This document shows, piece by piece, positions 25,018-32,660 of a stretch of DNA of 41,210 nucleotides. Source of the stretch: Clostridium sp. (GTDB lineage: Bacteria; Bacillota; Clostridia; Oscillospirales; Ruminococcaceae); NCBI GenBank assembly GCA_023664445.1, contig JAMPFN010000014.1, positions 1 to 41,210 on the forward strand. Direction: 5' to 3'. A program made the translations under genes and the position numbers. Below the pieces are notes generated by a model. It saw nothing but the letters and a program-made list of their open reading frames with translations. It searched no databases and was not told where the DNA came from. How positions within the stretch are numbered: the stretch's first letter is position 1; each line of letters begins with the position of its first letter.

Positions 25018-25180
25018 AGAAGTTGTTATCATAGGCGTAAGCATACGTCTTTTCGTAAGATTTTCCTGATAACAGCGTTAATTTTCTTTGACATACGTTA
25101 GTATGTCTGCAAAGAATTGCCTTGTTCTCAGAAAAATCATGCTTGAAAATCCGCACACTTTTCCTATGAGAACAACTTCT
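25018..25180 (-). repeat. Repeat R3, full 163-bp copy 1
   Basis: Terminal inverted repeats AGAAGTTGTTATCATAGG / CCTATGAGAACAACTTCT (17 of 18 pair). The interior matches the copy at 38962: ACGTCTTTTCG, GATAAC ... TTAATTTTCTTTG, ACATACG / AGTATGT, and TTGCCTTGTTCTCAGAAAAATCATGC. It has exactly the same length as that copy but different, still complementary, ends. It lies between the rlmL-like gene and glmS, inside the predicted glmS leader. Confidence 0.85.
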
Positions 25181-25212
25181 CAAACGACAAAAGATCTTGT
25201 CATTTGATATAT

Positions 25213-25241
25213 ATTACACTGATAAAGTGATAATAACGCAA
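25213..25241 (-). promoter_or_regulatory. Possible glmS promoter with overlapping inverted repeat
   Basis: Minus-strand TTGCGT, 17-base spacer, TGTAAT. The spacer holds CACT-TTATC-AGTG, a small inverted repeat that could bind a regulator. Both boxes are two mismatches from consensus or better, so this is a moderate call. Confidence 0.4.
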
Positions 25242-25277
25242 TAAGAATGTTTGCGTTTTGTGAAAAAGCAATTCGTA

Positions 25278-26396
25278 TCATTTAAAATACATATACAAAT
25301 TGCATTTTATCATTCCGTTGTAAAGCTTACGCTTTTTATCCGCTTTTTTCCCGAAGAAGTTTTCAAATTTTTCATGCGGTGAAATTATGTAGCAGGGATT
25401 TTCGGCAGAGGGATTCATAACCTTTCCCATTTCCGTATAAAGCTGTTCAGCCTCTCGTATCTCGAGCATTCTTTCGCCGTAAGGCGGATTGCAGAAGGTT
25501 ATAACGCCGGGGCTTGGGCTGTAATCTCTGATGTCCGCATTATCTATTCTGATACGGGATCTGACTCCTGCTTTTCCGGCGTTTTCTATAGAAAGCGAAA
25601 CCGCTTCATCATCGATATCAAAGCCCCAAGCCTTAAATTCGGAGTTTTTATTTACAAGACTTATCGCGCGCTGTCTTTCTTCCCGCCATATTTTTTCGTT
25701 TATGCACGACCATTTTTCGGCTGCGAATCTGCGGTTGATGCAGGGCGGTATGTTAAGCGCTTTAAGCGCCGCCTCTATGAGAATCGTTCCGCTTCCGCAG
25801 AACGGGTCGCATACTAAGCTCGAGCTTCGTACTCTCGCAAGATCAACGATACCTGCGGCGAGAGTTTCTTTTATCGGAGCGGCGTTTGCGTTTTTTCGGT
25901 AGCCTCTCTTGTGAAGTCCTGCGCCGCTTGTATCGAGATATATCGTTACATTATCCTTTATTATGCTGAACTGTATCTGATGTACGGCTTCTGTTTCCTC
26001 AAACCAGCTGATGTGATATTTATTTTTGAGCCGTTCGACCGCCGCTTTTTTTATTATGGACTGGCAATCGGGGACGCTGTGCAGGGCTGAATTGAGCGAA
26101 TGACCCTTGACGGGGAAAGCGTCCTTTGCGCCGATGAATTCTTCAAGCGGTATTTTTTTGACGCCCTGAAAAAGCTCTTCAAAGGTGACCGCTTTAAATT
26201 CGGCGAGTTCTATCAGCACTCTTTCGGCTGTGGAAAGGCAGATATTCGCTCTTGCGAGCATGTCAAAGCCGCCCTCAAAGCTTACTCTGCCGTCCCTGAC
26301 CGTAATATTTTCGCCGCCTATTTTGTTTGCTTCAAATTTCAATACGCTTTCAAGTCCGAAATGGCACGGACAAGTAAGCTTTAATCTATTATTCAA
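25278..26396 (-). CDS. THUMP-domain class I SAM-dependent RNA methyltransferase (RlmL/YpsC-like)
   Basis: The 372-aa protein has a THUMP RNA-binding region (about 50-155) followed by a Rossmann methyltransferase domain. SAM motif I is VCDPFCGSGTILIEAAL, an acidic AWGFDIDDEAV follows, and the catalytic NPPY (FCNPPYGERM) marks N-methylation of a base exocyclic amine. This fits the single-domain RlmL-N/YpsC group that probably makes m2G in 23S rRNA; the exact site is inferred from family. It likely starts at TTG 26396, using AGGAGA that overlaps the PBP1a stop codon, so it is coupled to PBP1a. Confidence 0.88.
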   Translation of the reverse strand: MNNRLKLTCPCHFGLESVLKFEANKIGGENITVRDGRVSFEGGFDMLARANICLSTAERVLIELAEFKAVTFEELFQGVKKIPLEEFIGAKDAFPVKGHSLNSALHSVPDCQSIIKKAAVERLKNKYHISWFEETEAVHQIQFSIIKDNVTIYLDTSGAGLHKRGYRKNANAAPIKETLAAGIVDLARVRSSSLVCDPFCGSGTILIEAALKALNIPPCINRRFAAEKWSCINEKIWREERQRAISLVNKNSEFKAWGFDIDDEAVSLSIENAGKAGVRSRIRIDNADIRDYSPSPGVITFCNPPYGERMLEIREAEQLYTEMGKVMNPSAENPCYIISPHEKFENFFGKKADKKRKLYNGMIKCNLYMYFK

Positions 26397-26404
26397 AATA
26401 TCTC

Positions 26405-28969
26405 CTATTCTGCCGTGCTGCTGCTGTCGGGCTCGGGTTCTGCCGCTTGTGACGAGCTTTCCGGTTCCGGTTCGGGCGTTTCGGGAACAACCTCTATTGT
26501 GTCAGCCTGTGAGCTGCTTTCTTCCGGTTTTTCCTCTTCTTCAGGTTCGCTTTCTTCCTTTTCAGTCTTTGACGTGCTTGAATAAGAGTGGTTGGAACAG
26601 TACGGCGCATTCGTTGATTTCCAATATCCTGTGCCGCCCTTAGGACAGCCGCTTTCGGCAATACATCCGCTGTTTGTACATACGGATGCCGAAATAACAC
26701 TATCGCATTCCGGATAATGCTTATCGGATTTTACCTTATTTGCGTATTCGCCTATAATGTTGTACCATACCTGCGCGGATGAAAGTCCCGTATTAAGCTC
26801 CGCTTTTTTATCGTATCCTATCCATACGCCGCTTACGAAATCTTCTGTCATTCCTACAAAGCAAAGGTCGTTCCAGTCCTCCGACGTACCTGTTTTTCCG
26901 GCAACGGTTTTATTATCGAGCTGCGCTGCCGTACCCGTACCGTTTTTTATTACCTCCTGAAGCAGTTTGTTCATAACGTAGGCGGTTTCCTTGTCGACAG
27001 CCTCGCGCGGACTTCCGTCATTGTCATACACCAATGAACCGTCGCCCTTTTCAACACGGCTTATGATGTGTGAATTATAGTAAGTGCCGCCGTTTCCATA
27101 GGGCAGATAAGCGTTTACAAGATTTTCTATAGTAACGCCGTAAGTCAGAGCGCCGATCGTCAGCGGAGCGTAAGCTATGTCCGAGGCTCCCGATTCAGTT
27201 GATGAAACAAGATCCATGCCAAGATTTTTTGTTGAAAAATTGAATACGGACAGCGGAGTAAGCTCTTTGCAAAGCTGTGCCGGAACTGTATTTCTCGAAC
27301 GCCTTAAAGCGTCGTAAACGGGAAGGCTGTTTCCTGACCACACATAATCGTAGTTGTTCGGCCATTGCTTGCCTGTTTCCTCGAGAGTGATCGGCGAATC
27401 CTTATACATGCTTCCCCAGTGTATATGGTCGGTGTAGAGCGCAAGACCGTAAGTCGAAACAGGCTTCATGCATGATCCGGGCTGTCTTTTTCCCATTGTC
27501 GCCCTGTTGAACGAAAGCGAACTTGTCTTTTCACCGATACCTCCGACTACGCATTGTATTTCGCCCTTATAGTTGAGGGCTATGAACGCTGACTGAGGGT
27601 GGATCTTATTGTCGTCATCGTCGTAAGTATAGTTTGAATCGGGATCCATGAGATTGCTGAGATCGAGGAATTTTTCCTCAACGTAATCCTGCATTTTGAG
27701 ATTTACGGTAGTATATATCTGATATCCGCCGTTATTTATTCTCGCAAACGCTTCGTCCTCGTCGATTCCGTATTCGTCCATGAGTATCGCCGCGTATTCT
27801 CGGAGCGCGGTATCCACTACCCATGAAGTCGCCTTTTGCTTTTCAAGCTTGTCTGCGTTTGCTTCGGGGTGTTCTTTTAAGTACTCTTCGGAATCGGTGA
27901 AAACAAGCTCTTCTTTAAGCGCGGCCTGATACTGATCGTATGAGATAGTTCCGTTTGCGTACATGTGTAAAAGAACGTTTTCCTGACGTTCGCGGTTTTT
28001 TTCTTTTCCGGTATTCACCCATTTTCCCGTTTCATCGTCCTCATAGCCGGCAAACGGATTGAGTTCCTCCGGACTTTTGGGGATAGCCGCAAGACATGCC
28101 GCCTCGGCGATCGAAAGCTCTGAAACGTCCTTGCCGAAATATTTTACAGCCGCAAGCTGTATTCCGTTTGTCGGACCGCCGAAGCCGATATAGTTGAGAT
28201 AGTTTTCAAGAATCTCGTCTTTTGAGTATTTTTTCTCAAACTGCATGGCTCTGAATATTTCGCGGATTTTTCTTTCGGGACTCGGATCGTCGTCGCCTGT
28301 CAGATTCTTGATAAGCTGCTGCGTTATTGTCGAGCCGCCCTGACGCGTGTCATAAATATGGATAAACATGTTTGCGAAAGCGGCAAATGTACGCTTATAG
28401 TCAACGCCCTCGTGCGAATAGAAACGTTCGTCCTCGATGCATACAAACGCATCTCTTACATGCTGCGGTATTTTGTCGATATCAACGGGAACACGCTGGA
28501 CGTCGTTTTTTACCGTATAAAGCTCGACAAGTTCGTCCTTGCTCTTTTTAGCGTAAACTATAGTGTTTGCGCTGCTTGCGAGTTCGCCTATCGTAACGTC
28601 GGAGGTTTCGTCCATAAATTCAAGGACGTATACCGTTGCCGCCGTTGTAACTATCGTTCCCGTTATAACGACGATAAGGAATATGGAAAGGATAGTCGTT
28701 CCGAGTATGGCGAATATTTTTTTTACCAAAGCAAGTTTGGGATTTTCTTTTTTCTTTGGCTGATGCGCATGCTGTGCATGCGTGTTTTTTACGTTTGACG
28801 TATTAGGATTCGGTCTTGCGCCCGATGCTGCGGCAGGCTTTTTTCTTTGCGCCGTGTTCATCGCGCGTTGCTGCGGATTTTGCACGGGTCTGTGTGCGGC
28901 GCTGTTTACCGTGTTATGCGGTTTGCGCGGCGGCATGCTTCCGGTTCTGTTTTTGTTGTCGCTTGTCAT
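26405..28969 (-). CDS. Class A penicillin-binding protein (PBP1a-type)
   Basis: Bifunctional peptidoglycan polymerase and crosslinker. The 854-aa protein has a basic, Asn/Pro/Gln-rich cytoplasmic N-terminus (1-82) and one TM helix (about 86-116). The GT51 glycosyltransferase domain follows (catalytic Glu in EDERFYSHEG, residues 179-188; RQGGSTITQQLIKN; KKYSKDEILENYLN). The transpeptidase domain has SxxK (Ser499, Lys502), SRN (558-560) and KTGT (692-695). The tail from about 790 is rich in Pro, Glu and Ser, as in many Gram-positive PBPs. GAGGTG lies 8 bases before the ATG. The promoter at 29254 is separated from the gene by a 210-bp R2 repeat. Confidence 0.96.
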   Translation of the reverse strand: MTSDNKNRTGSMPPRKPHNTVNSAAHRPVQNPQQRAMNTAQRKKPAAASGARPNPNTSNVKNTHAQHAHQPKKKENPKLALVKKIFAILGTTILSIFLIVVITGTIVTTAATVYVLEFMDETSDVTIGELASSANTIVYAKKSKDELVELYTVKNDVQRVPVDIDKIPQHVRDAFVCIEDERFYSHEGVDYKRTFAAFANMFIHIYDTRQGGSTITQQLIKNLTGDDDPSPERKIREIFRAMQFEKKYSKDEILENYLNYIGFGGPTNGIQLAAVKYFGKDVSELSIAEAACLAAIPKSPEELNPFAGYEDDETGKWVNTGKEKNRERQENVLLHMYANGTISYDQYQAALKEELVFTDSEEYLKEHPEANADKLEKQKATSWVVDTALREYAAILMDEYGIDEDEAFARINNGGYQIYTTVNLKMQDYVEEKFLDLSNLMDPDSNYTYDDDDNKIHPQSAFIALNYKGEIQCVVGGIGEKTSSLSFNRATMGKRQPGSCMKPVSTYGLALYTDHIHWGSMYKDSPITLEETGKQWPNNYDYVWSGNSLPVYDALRRSRNTVPAQLCKELTPLSVFNFSTKNLGMDLVSSTESGASDIAYAPLTIGALTYGVTIENLVNAYLPYGNGGTYYNSHIISRVEKGDGSLVYDNDGSPREAVDKETAYVMNKLLQEVIKNGTGTAAQLDNKTVAGKTGTSEDWNDLCFVGMTEDFVSGVWIGYDKKAELNTGLSSAQVWYNIIGEYANKVKSDKHYPECDSVISASVCTNSGCIAESGCPKGGTGYWKSTNAPYCSNHSYSSTSKTEKEESEPEEEEKPEESSSQADTIEVVPETPEPEPESSSQAAEPEPDSSSTAE

Positions 28970-29016
28970 GATTTTACACCTCTTAGCAGATTGTAAAAAA
29001 TTTCTTTATGTCTGAT

Positions 29017-29231
29017 ATTAAGGGACGCCCTCTCTTGCAGGGCGTCCCCTCGCCTAAAAACAGTCCGCAGGACTGTTTTTTTAACGGCTCACCCCTTGCG
29101 GAGCGCCCTACGGCTGGGGAATTTCGGCGTCTGCGGACGCCGACCAAAGACTCTGCCTTTGGAATCTGCAAACTTTTGAAAAAGTTTGATCAAAACTTTT
29201 ATATTAATGCAAAACTTTTTCGACACTCTGT
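29017..29231 (-). repeat. Interspersed repeat R2, longest copy, in the PBP1a leader
   Basis: In transcript direction it shows CAAACTTTT / AAAAGTTTG, the core CCAAAGGCAGAGTCTTTGG, GGCGTC-CGCA-GACGCC, GCCGTAGGGCGCTCCGCAAG and an ACAGTCC-TGC-GGACTGT hairpin. The last element is GGGACGCCCT / AGGGCGTCCC. The order matches the copy at 35455, and both lie in the same orientation relative to the transcript. Stem 1 and stem 3 differ between copies by paired changes. Confidence 0.85.
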
Positions 29232-29253
29232 GATATAATAAACATTTACTTTT

Positions 29254-29282
29254 ATTATATCATATTTTCGGAATTATGTTAA
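29254..29282 (-). promoter_or_regulatory. Predicted sigma-A promoter of PBP1a
   Basis: Minus-strand TTAACA, 17-base spacer, TATAAT, some 280 bases before the start codon. Confidence 0.7.
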
Positions 29283-29396
29283 GTCTTTTTTTAAAAAATA
29301 ATGTGTATATTTTGAAAAAAATCAGGCAATAATTAGGATAAATAAGTGAAAAATGCTGACAGCGGCGGATATAGACGCTGCGGAACGGAGTAAAAA

Positions 29397-29738
29397 ATGG
29401 CACGCAGACAAATAATATTTACAATAATTGCGGCAATGGCTCTTTCAACCGCCATAATAATAGTATCTATGGCGTATTCGCTGAAAAACCGCCGCGCCGA
29501 GGCGTACAAGCAAAATCTTGAAAGTATGCAGACGGAAACTCAGCCGGAGATCGGCTATACTCTCAGAGAATATGAGGGGGAGATAGCCGTTTTCAGAGGA
29601 GAGAGCGAAACGCCCTACAGGCGGCTCGGGGTCTATACGTCTGTCATGAGCGATCAGGATCGCGAGCTTCTTAAATCGGGGATATTTGTAAAGACCGAAA
29701 GCGAGCTGAAAAGGCTTATCGAGGATTATACTTCGTGA
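29397..29738 (+). CDS. BofC C-terminal-like membrane-anchored protein (113 aa)
   Basis: One N-terminal TM helix or uncleaved signal (about 6-27) is followed by an Arg/Lys/Glu linker and a compact domain. That domain reads YTLREYEGEIAVF, then PYRRLGVYTSVMSDQDRELLKSGI, then ESELKRLIEDY. It resembles the BofC C-terminal domain found in small clostridial proteins; in Bacillus BofC acts in forespore signalling through SpoIVB. The family call is from pattern memory and moderate, and a sporulation role is not shown here. GGAG lies 7 bases before ATG 29397. The gene is divergent from PBP1a. Confidence 0.55.
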   Translation: MARRQIIFTIIAAMALSTAIIIVSMAYSLKNRRAEAYKQNLESMQTETQPEIGYTLREYEGEIAVFRGESETPYRRLGVYTSVMSDQDRELLKSGIFVKTESELKRLIEDYTS

Positions 29739-29766
29739 TGAGATTGTATAGTCAACCTGTAGAAAT

Positions 29767-29832
29767 CTGATTTCAAGTATTTCAGAGTATGTCCTGCAAT
29801 AGAGGACGTCCCCTGAAAATGCTGAAAATCAG
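29767..29832. terminator. Long hairpin between convergent genes
   Basis: CTGATTTCAAGTATTTCAG pairs imperfectly with CTGAAAATGCTGAAAATCAG, capped by GTCCT / AGGAC. It lies between the stop codons of the BofC-like gene and the DUF4363 gene. The 3' half (GAGGACGTCCCCTG) resembles the end of R2. No clear T tract, so termination is inferred from position. Confidence 0.45.
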
Positions 29833-29845
29833 GTTATTGTTATAT

Positions 29846-30223
29846 TCACAATATGTTTGTCCACCTCGGTATTTCGCTTTCGATTATCCATTTCAAGGCG
29901 GACTCGGCTGTTTCAAATTCTGCGCCGAGTTCGTCATTTTCATTTTTAATAAGAGGTTTGATACGCGATATGGGATTTTGCGCCAAAGAGATTTTATCGT
30001 TGTTTACGAATATGCTTGCGTATACGTGATAGGTTTTCCATTTCTGAAGCATTCTGTCTGCGTCCCGGAATGCTTTTTCGGTATCTCCGGAAAGGTAAAT
30101 TGTTTTCACTTCTTCAATGCTGTTCAATACTTCGTTTGTTTCATGACGTATTATAAAAAAGCTTGAAATGCAGAGCGCTATTATAAATAATATTATCCCT
30201 ATGCTTATTTTGATTCGTGCCAT
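29846..30223 (-). CDS. DUF4363-like small membrane-anchored protein (125 aa)
   Basis: One N-terminal TM helix (about 6-25) and a helical extracytoplasmic part (TNEVLNSIEEVKTIYLSGDTEKAFRDADRMLQKWKTYHVYASIFVNND) with the look of DUF4363. It starts 3 bases after the DUF421 gene and has AGGAGAAG before the ATG. In other Firmicutes DUF421 and DUF4363 genes are often neighbours (established from memory), which supports both calls. Function is unknown; a partnership with the DUF421 protein is the natural inference. Confidence 0.7.
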   Translation of the reverse strand: MARIKISIGIILFIIALCISSFFIIRHETNEVLNSIEEVKTIYLSGDTEKAFRDADRMLQKWKTYHVYASIFVNNDKISLAQNPISRIKPLIKNENDELGAEFETAESALKWIIESEIPRWTNIL

Positions 30224-30226
30224 TTT

Positions 30227-30898
30227 TTACTTCTCCTTTTTTATTATCTTATATTTCCCGTTTTTGTCGGCGGTCAGCAGAAATACGTCGGATATGCTTA
30301 CCCGATTTTTTTTCATCAGATCCGTCAGCCATTTGCTTTCAAGACCTGTTTCGGTCAATCCCTGCGCATCGATTTTCCCGTCCGATATTATGACCGACGG
30401 AGGATCACAGTTCTGAGTCTTGATCTTCATATCGGAATTTTTGACGGCTTGACGTTCAGGCTTTTCGTATACGGAAATGTTGCCGTTTGTTTCGGCTATC
30501 GCAAACTGTACGTCGGATATATCGAAAACTCCGTTCACTCTTAGCGCAGTCATAAGATCGTCCACTGAAAATCTCAGGTCTTTTAATACTTTTTGTTCAA
30601 CAACTCCGTCACGGATAATTATTTTCGGACATCCTGTGACTATACGTCGTATGCGCTTGGATTTGAGCGTAAGCCATGACATCAGAACTTCAAAGCATAC
30701 AAGCGAAAGTATGGGCAGTATTCCCATTACAAGCGGTATGTTGAGATCCTCGAGAGGAAGTGTTGCTATGTTTGAAACAAGTATGGTTATTACAAGCTCC
30801 GACGGCTGGAGCTCTCCTATCTGGCGTTTTCCCATAAGCCTTACCGAAAAAATCACTATTATATATAAAATTAATGCGCGGATAAATACTATACTCAA
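30227..30898 (-). CDS. DUF421 (YetF/YcaP-like) membrane protein
   Basis: The 223-aa protein has three N-terminal TM helices with the family motif RLMGKRQIGELQPSELVITILVSNIA, then a two-part cytoplasmic domain with GCPKIIIRDGVV and LRFSVDDLMTALRVNGVFDISDVQFAIAETNG. Length fits. Members of this family have been linked to sporulation and spore germination (the GerXA-adjacent YetF type) and envelope physiology, but the activity is unknown. It probably starts at TTG 30898, seven bases after AAGGGGG. The DUF4363 gene follows after 3 bases. Confidence 0.88.
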   Translation of the reverse strand: MSIVFIRALILYIIVIFSVRLMGKRQIGELQPSELVITILVSNIATLPLEDLNIPLVMGILPILSLVCFEVLMSWLTLKSKRIRRIVTGCPKIIIRDGVVEQKVLKDLRFSVDDLMTALRVNGVFDISDVQFAIAETNGNISVYEKPERQAVKNSDMKIKTQNCDPPSVIISDGKIDAQGLTETGLESKWLTDLMKKNRVSISDVFLLTADKNGKYKIIKKEK

Positions 30899-30995
30899 TT
30901 ATATTCCCCCTTAATATGCTGAAATAATCGTTTTGCGTTTTCTCTTGCTATTTTGTGCATATTGATGCCTGCTATTCGGAATTTTTTTAAAACTC

Positions 30996-31024
30996 TTCCA
31001 TTTTATTAAAAAAAGTAGTATAAT
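30996..31024 (+). promoter_or_regulatory. Possible promoter of alr
   Basis: A good TATAAT at 31019 with a poor -35 (TTCCAT, 17-base spacer). The leader would be about 55 bases. Confidence 0.45.
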
Positions 31025-31087
31025 TATTATGATACGCAAAATGAATTCATAAAAAATTATACAAAATAAAAGGAGAAAACAGATATT

Positions 31088-32224
31088 ATGAAACCATACC
31101 TTAAAAGAGCATGGGCAGAGATAGATCTTTCCGCTTTGGAGCATAATATAAATGAGATTTCGTCGCGAATGCATGATAACGCGCAAATAATGGCGGTCAT
31201 AAAAGCCGATGCGTACGGTCACGGCGAAGGAGATATTTTAAAGAAGCTTTGGGAAAGCGGCATAAAATATTTTGCGGTTTCAAATCTTGACGAAGCTATC
31301 AGCGTAAGAAAGCATTGTCCTGACGGAGAGATACTTATTTTGGGATATACTCCTCCCGAATACGCTTATGAGCTTGAAAGCAATAATATCATACAGGGCG
31401 CGCTTTCTCTCGACTATGCGGAAAGGCTGAATGAGAGAGCGGTCGGCAGGGTTCGCTGCCATATAAAGATCGATACGGGAATGGGTCGTATCGGGCTGAA
31501 ATTTTCTTCTCCCGATGAATGCGCCGATGAAGCGGAAAAAATAATCGCTCTCGATAAATTGAGCGTTGAGGGATTGTATACTCATTTTGCCGTTGCAGAT
31601 ACGCCCGGAAGCGAGTGCGGAGAATATACGGAAAATCAAGCGGACTTTATTATCAGAACATACGACATACTCAAAGAAAAGGGCGTAATGCTGGAGCATC
31701 TTCATTTTCTTAACAGCGCCGGACTTTGTCATCACAACAACAAGCGTAGTACTCTTGTAAGGGCAGGTATTATTATGTACGGACTTTTGCCGAATTATCC
31801 TGTTGAAGTGCCGCTGGATCTGAAGCCGGTGATGTCCCTCAAAGCGGTGGTGTCGCAGGTAAAGTATCTGTGTAAGGGCGATAGCGTGAGCTATGGCAGA
31901 ACATACCGCGCTCCCGATGATAATGTAAAAGCGGCGACCGTTACCGTTGGATATGCGGACGGTTATTCGCGGCTTCTTTCGGGGAAAGCGGATGTGCTTG
32001 TGAGAGGAAAACGATGTCCGATAATCGGCAGGATATGCATGGATCAGCTTGTTCTTGATGTTACAGATGCCGGAGATGTGAAATCGGGCGATATCGTAAC
32101 GCTTATCGGTTCTGACGGAGATGAAAAAATTACCGCCGATGAGCTTGCCTCTCTCTACGGTACTATAGGGTATGAGGTCGTATGCGGTATTTCAAAAAGA
32201 GTGCCGAGAATATATACGGCATAA
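31088..32224 (+). CDS. alr: Alanine racemase
   Basis: PLP enzyme making D-alanine for peptidoglycan. The 378-aa protein has the PLP lysine in MAVIKADAYGHG (Lys39) and the second catalytic base Tyr269 in SYGRTYRAP. The structural block IKIDTGMGRIG, the VGYADGYSR segment and RICMDQLVLDVTD are also present. Length is typical. AAGGAGA lies about 11 bases before ATG 31088. It is a single-gene unit and the R1 hairpin GGGGGACTCTGTCCCCC starting 20 bases after the stop may end the message. Confidence 0.97.
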   Translation: MKPYLKRAWAEIDLSALEHNINEISSRMHDNAQIMAVIKADAYGHGEGDILKKLWESGIKYFAVSNLDEAISVRKHCPDGEILILGYTPPEYAYELESNNIIQGALSLDYAERLNERAVGRVRCHIKIDTGMGRIGLKFSSPDECADEAEKIIALDKLSVEGLYTHFAVADTPGSECGEYTENQADFIIRTYDILKEKGVMLEHLHFLNSAGLCHHNNKRSTLVRAGIIMYGLLPNYPVEVPLDLKPVMSLKAVVSQVKYLCKGDSVSYGRTYRAPDDNVKAATVTVGYADGYSRLLSGKADVLVRGKRCPIIGRICMDQLVLDVTDAGDVKSGDIVTLIGSDGDEKITADELASLYGTIGYEVVCGISKRVPRIYTA

Positions 32225-32231
32225 TTCGATT

Positions 32232-32590
32232 TTTAGAAGTTTATGGGGGACTCTGTCCCCCAAGCCCCCTGCTTAAGGGAACAAGTTCCCTTAAGAATCC
32301 CGGTTCAATTTTCTTTCCGTCCCACAAGGGACGGAAAGAAAATTGAAATGAATCTAAAAAACTTGCACTTTAAGCAAAGATTGAAGGCAAAGTACTTCAA
32401 AATTCTGAAAATCGATTATACATTGTAAAATTAATTGCTGAATGGAAAAGTTTTTCATTTACAGTTCCCGACTATAAAGGTAGTCATTATTTTTCGCTTC
32501 TGCGACTCACAGCGCAGGCTGTGCCGGAGCGGAAGCTTGATTTTCTTTGGTTCGTTTCTTGCATCAAGGCAGAAATGAACATACTGCGCA
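32232..32590 (-). repeat. Interspersed repeat R1, copy E (full length)
   Basis: Inverted relative to copy A. Elements in order on the plus strand: TGGGGGAC-TCT-GTCCCCCA (32244-32262), TTAAGGGAACAAGTTCCCTTAA, the AATTTTCTTTCCGTCCC / GGGACGGAAAGAAAATT stem, AAACTTGCACTTTAAGC, the GCTTCTGC ... GCGGAAGC hairpin, and the CATACTGCGC end. That end stops 2 bases before the prfC -35 box. Confidence 0.85.
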
Positions 32591-32592
32591 AA

Positions 32593-32621
32593 TTGACAAA
32601 AAAATAAAAATATGCTATAAT
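32593..32621 (+). promoter_or_regulatory. Predicted sigma-A promoter of prfC
   Basis: TTGACA, 17-base spacer, TATAAT: full consensus, just outside R1 copy E. Confidence 0.85.
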
Positions 32622-32660
32622 TTTTCGATACAGCAGGTTCTGAAAAGGAGAGAAAATATT

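Noticed and set aside
24859..25277. glmS ribozyme upstream of glmS
   Set aside because: I could not find the conserved core on the minus strand; the region is filled by R3 and simple hairpins.
29008..29238. 76-aa and 62-aa frames upstream of PBP1a
   Set aside because: Both are readings of the R2 repeat in the PBP1a leader.
829..32590. Recurrent repeats as a CRISPR array
   Set aside because: The copies are 50-410 bp, kilobases apart and in both orientations; there is no array of short direct repeats with spacers.
32547..32660. N-terminal extension of prfC
   Set aside because: It would begin inside R1 and upstream of the consensus prfC promoter; starting at TTG 32661 gives the normal RF3 length with a good binding site.
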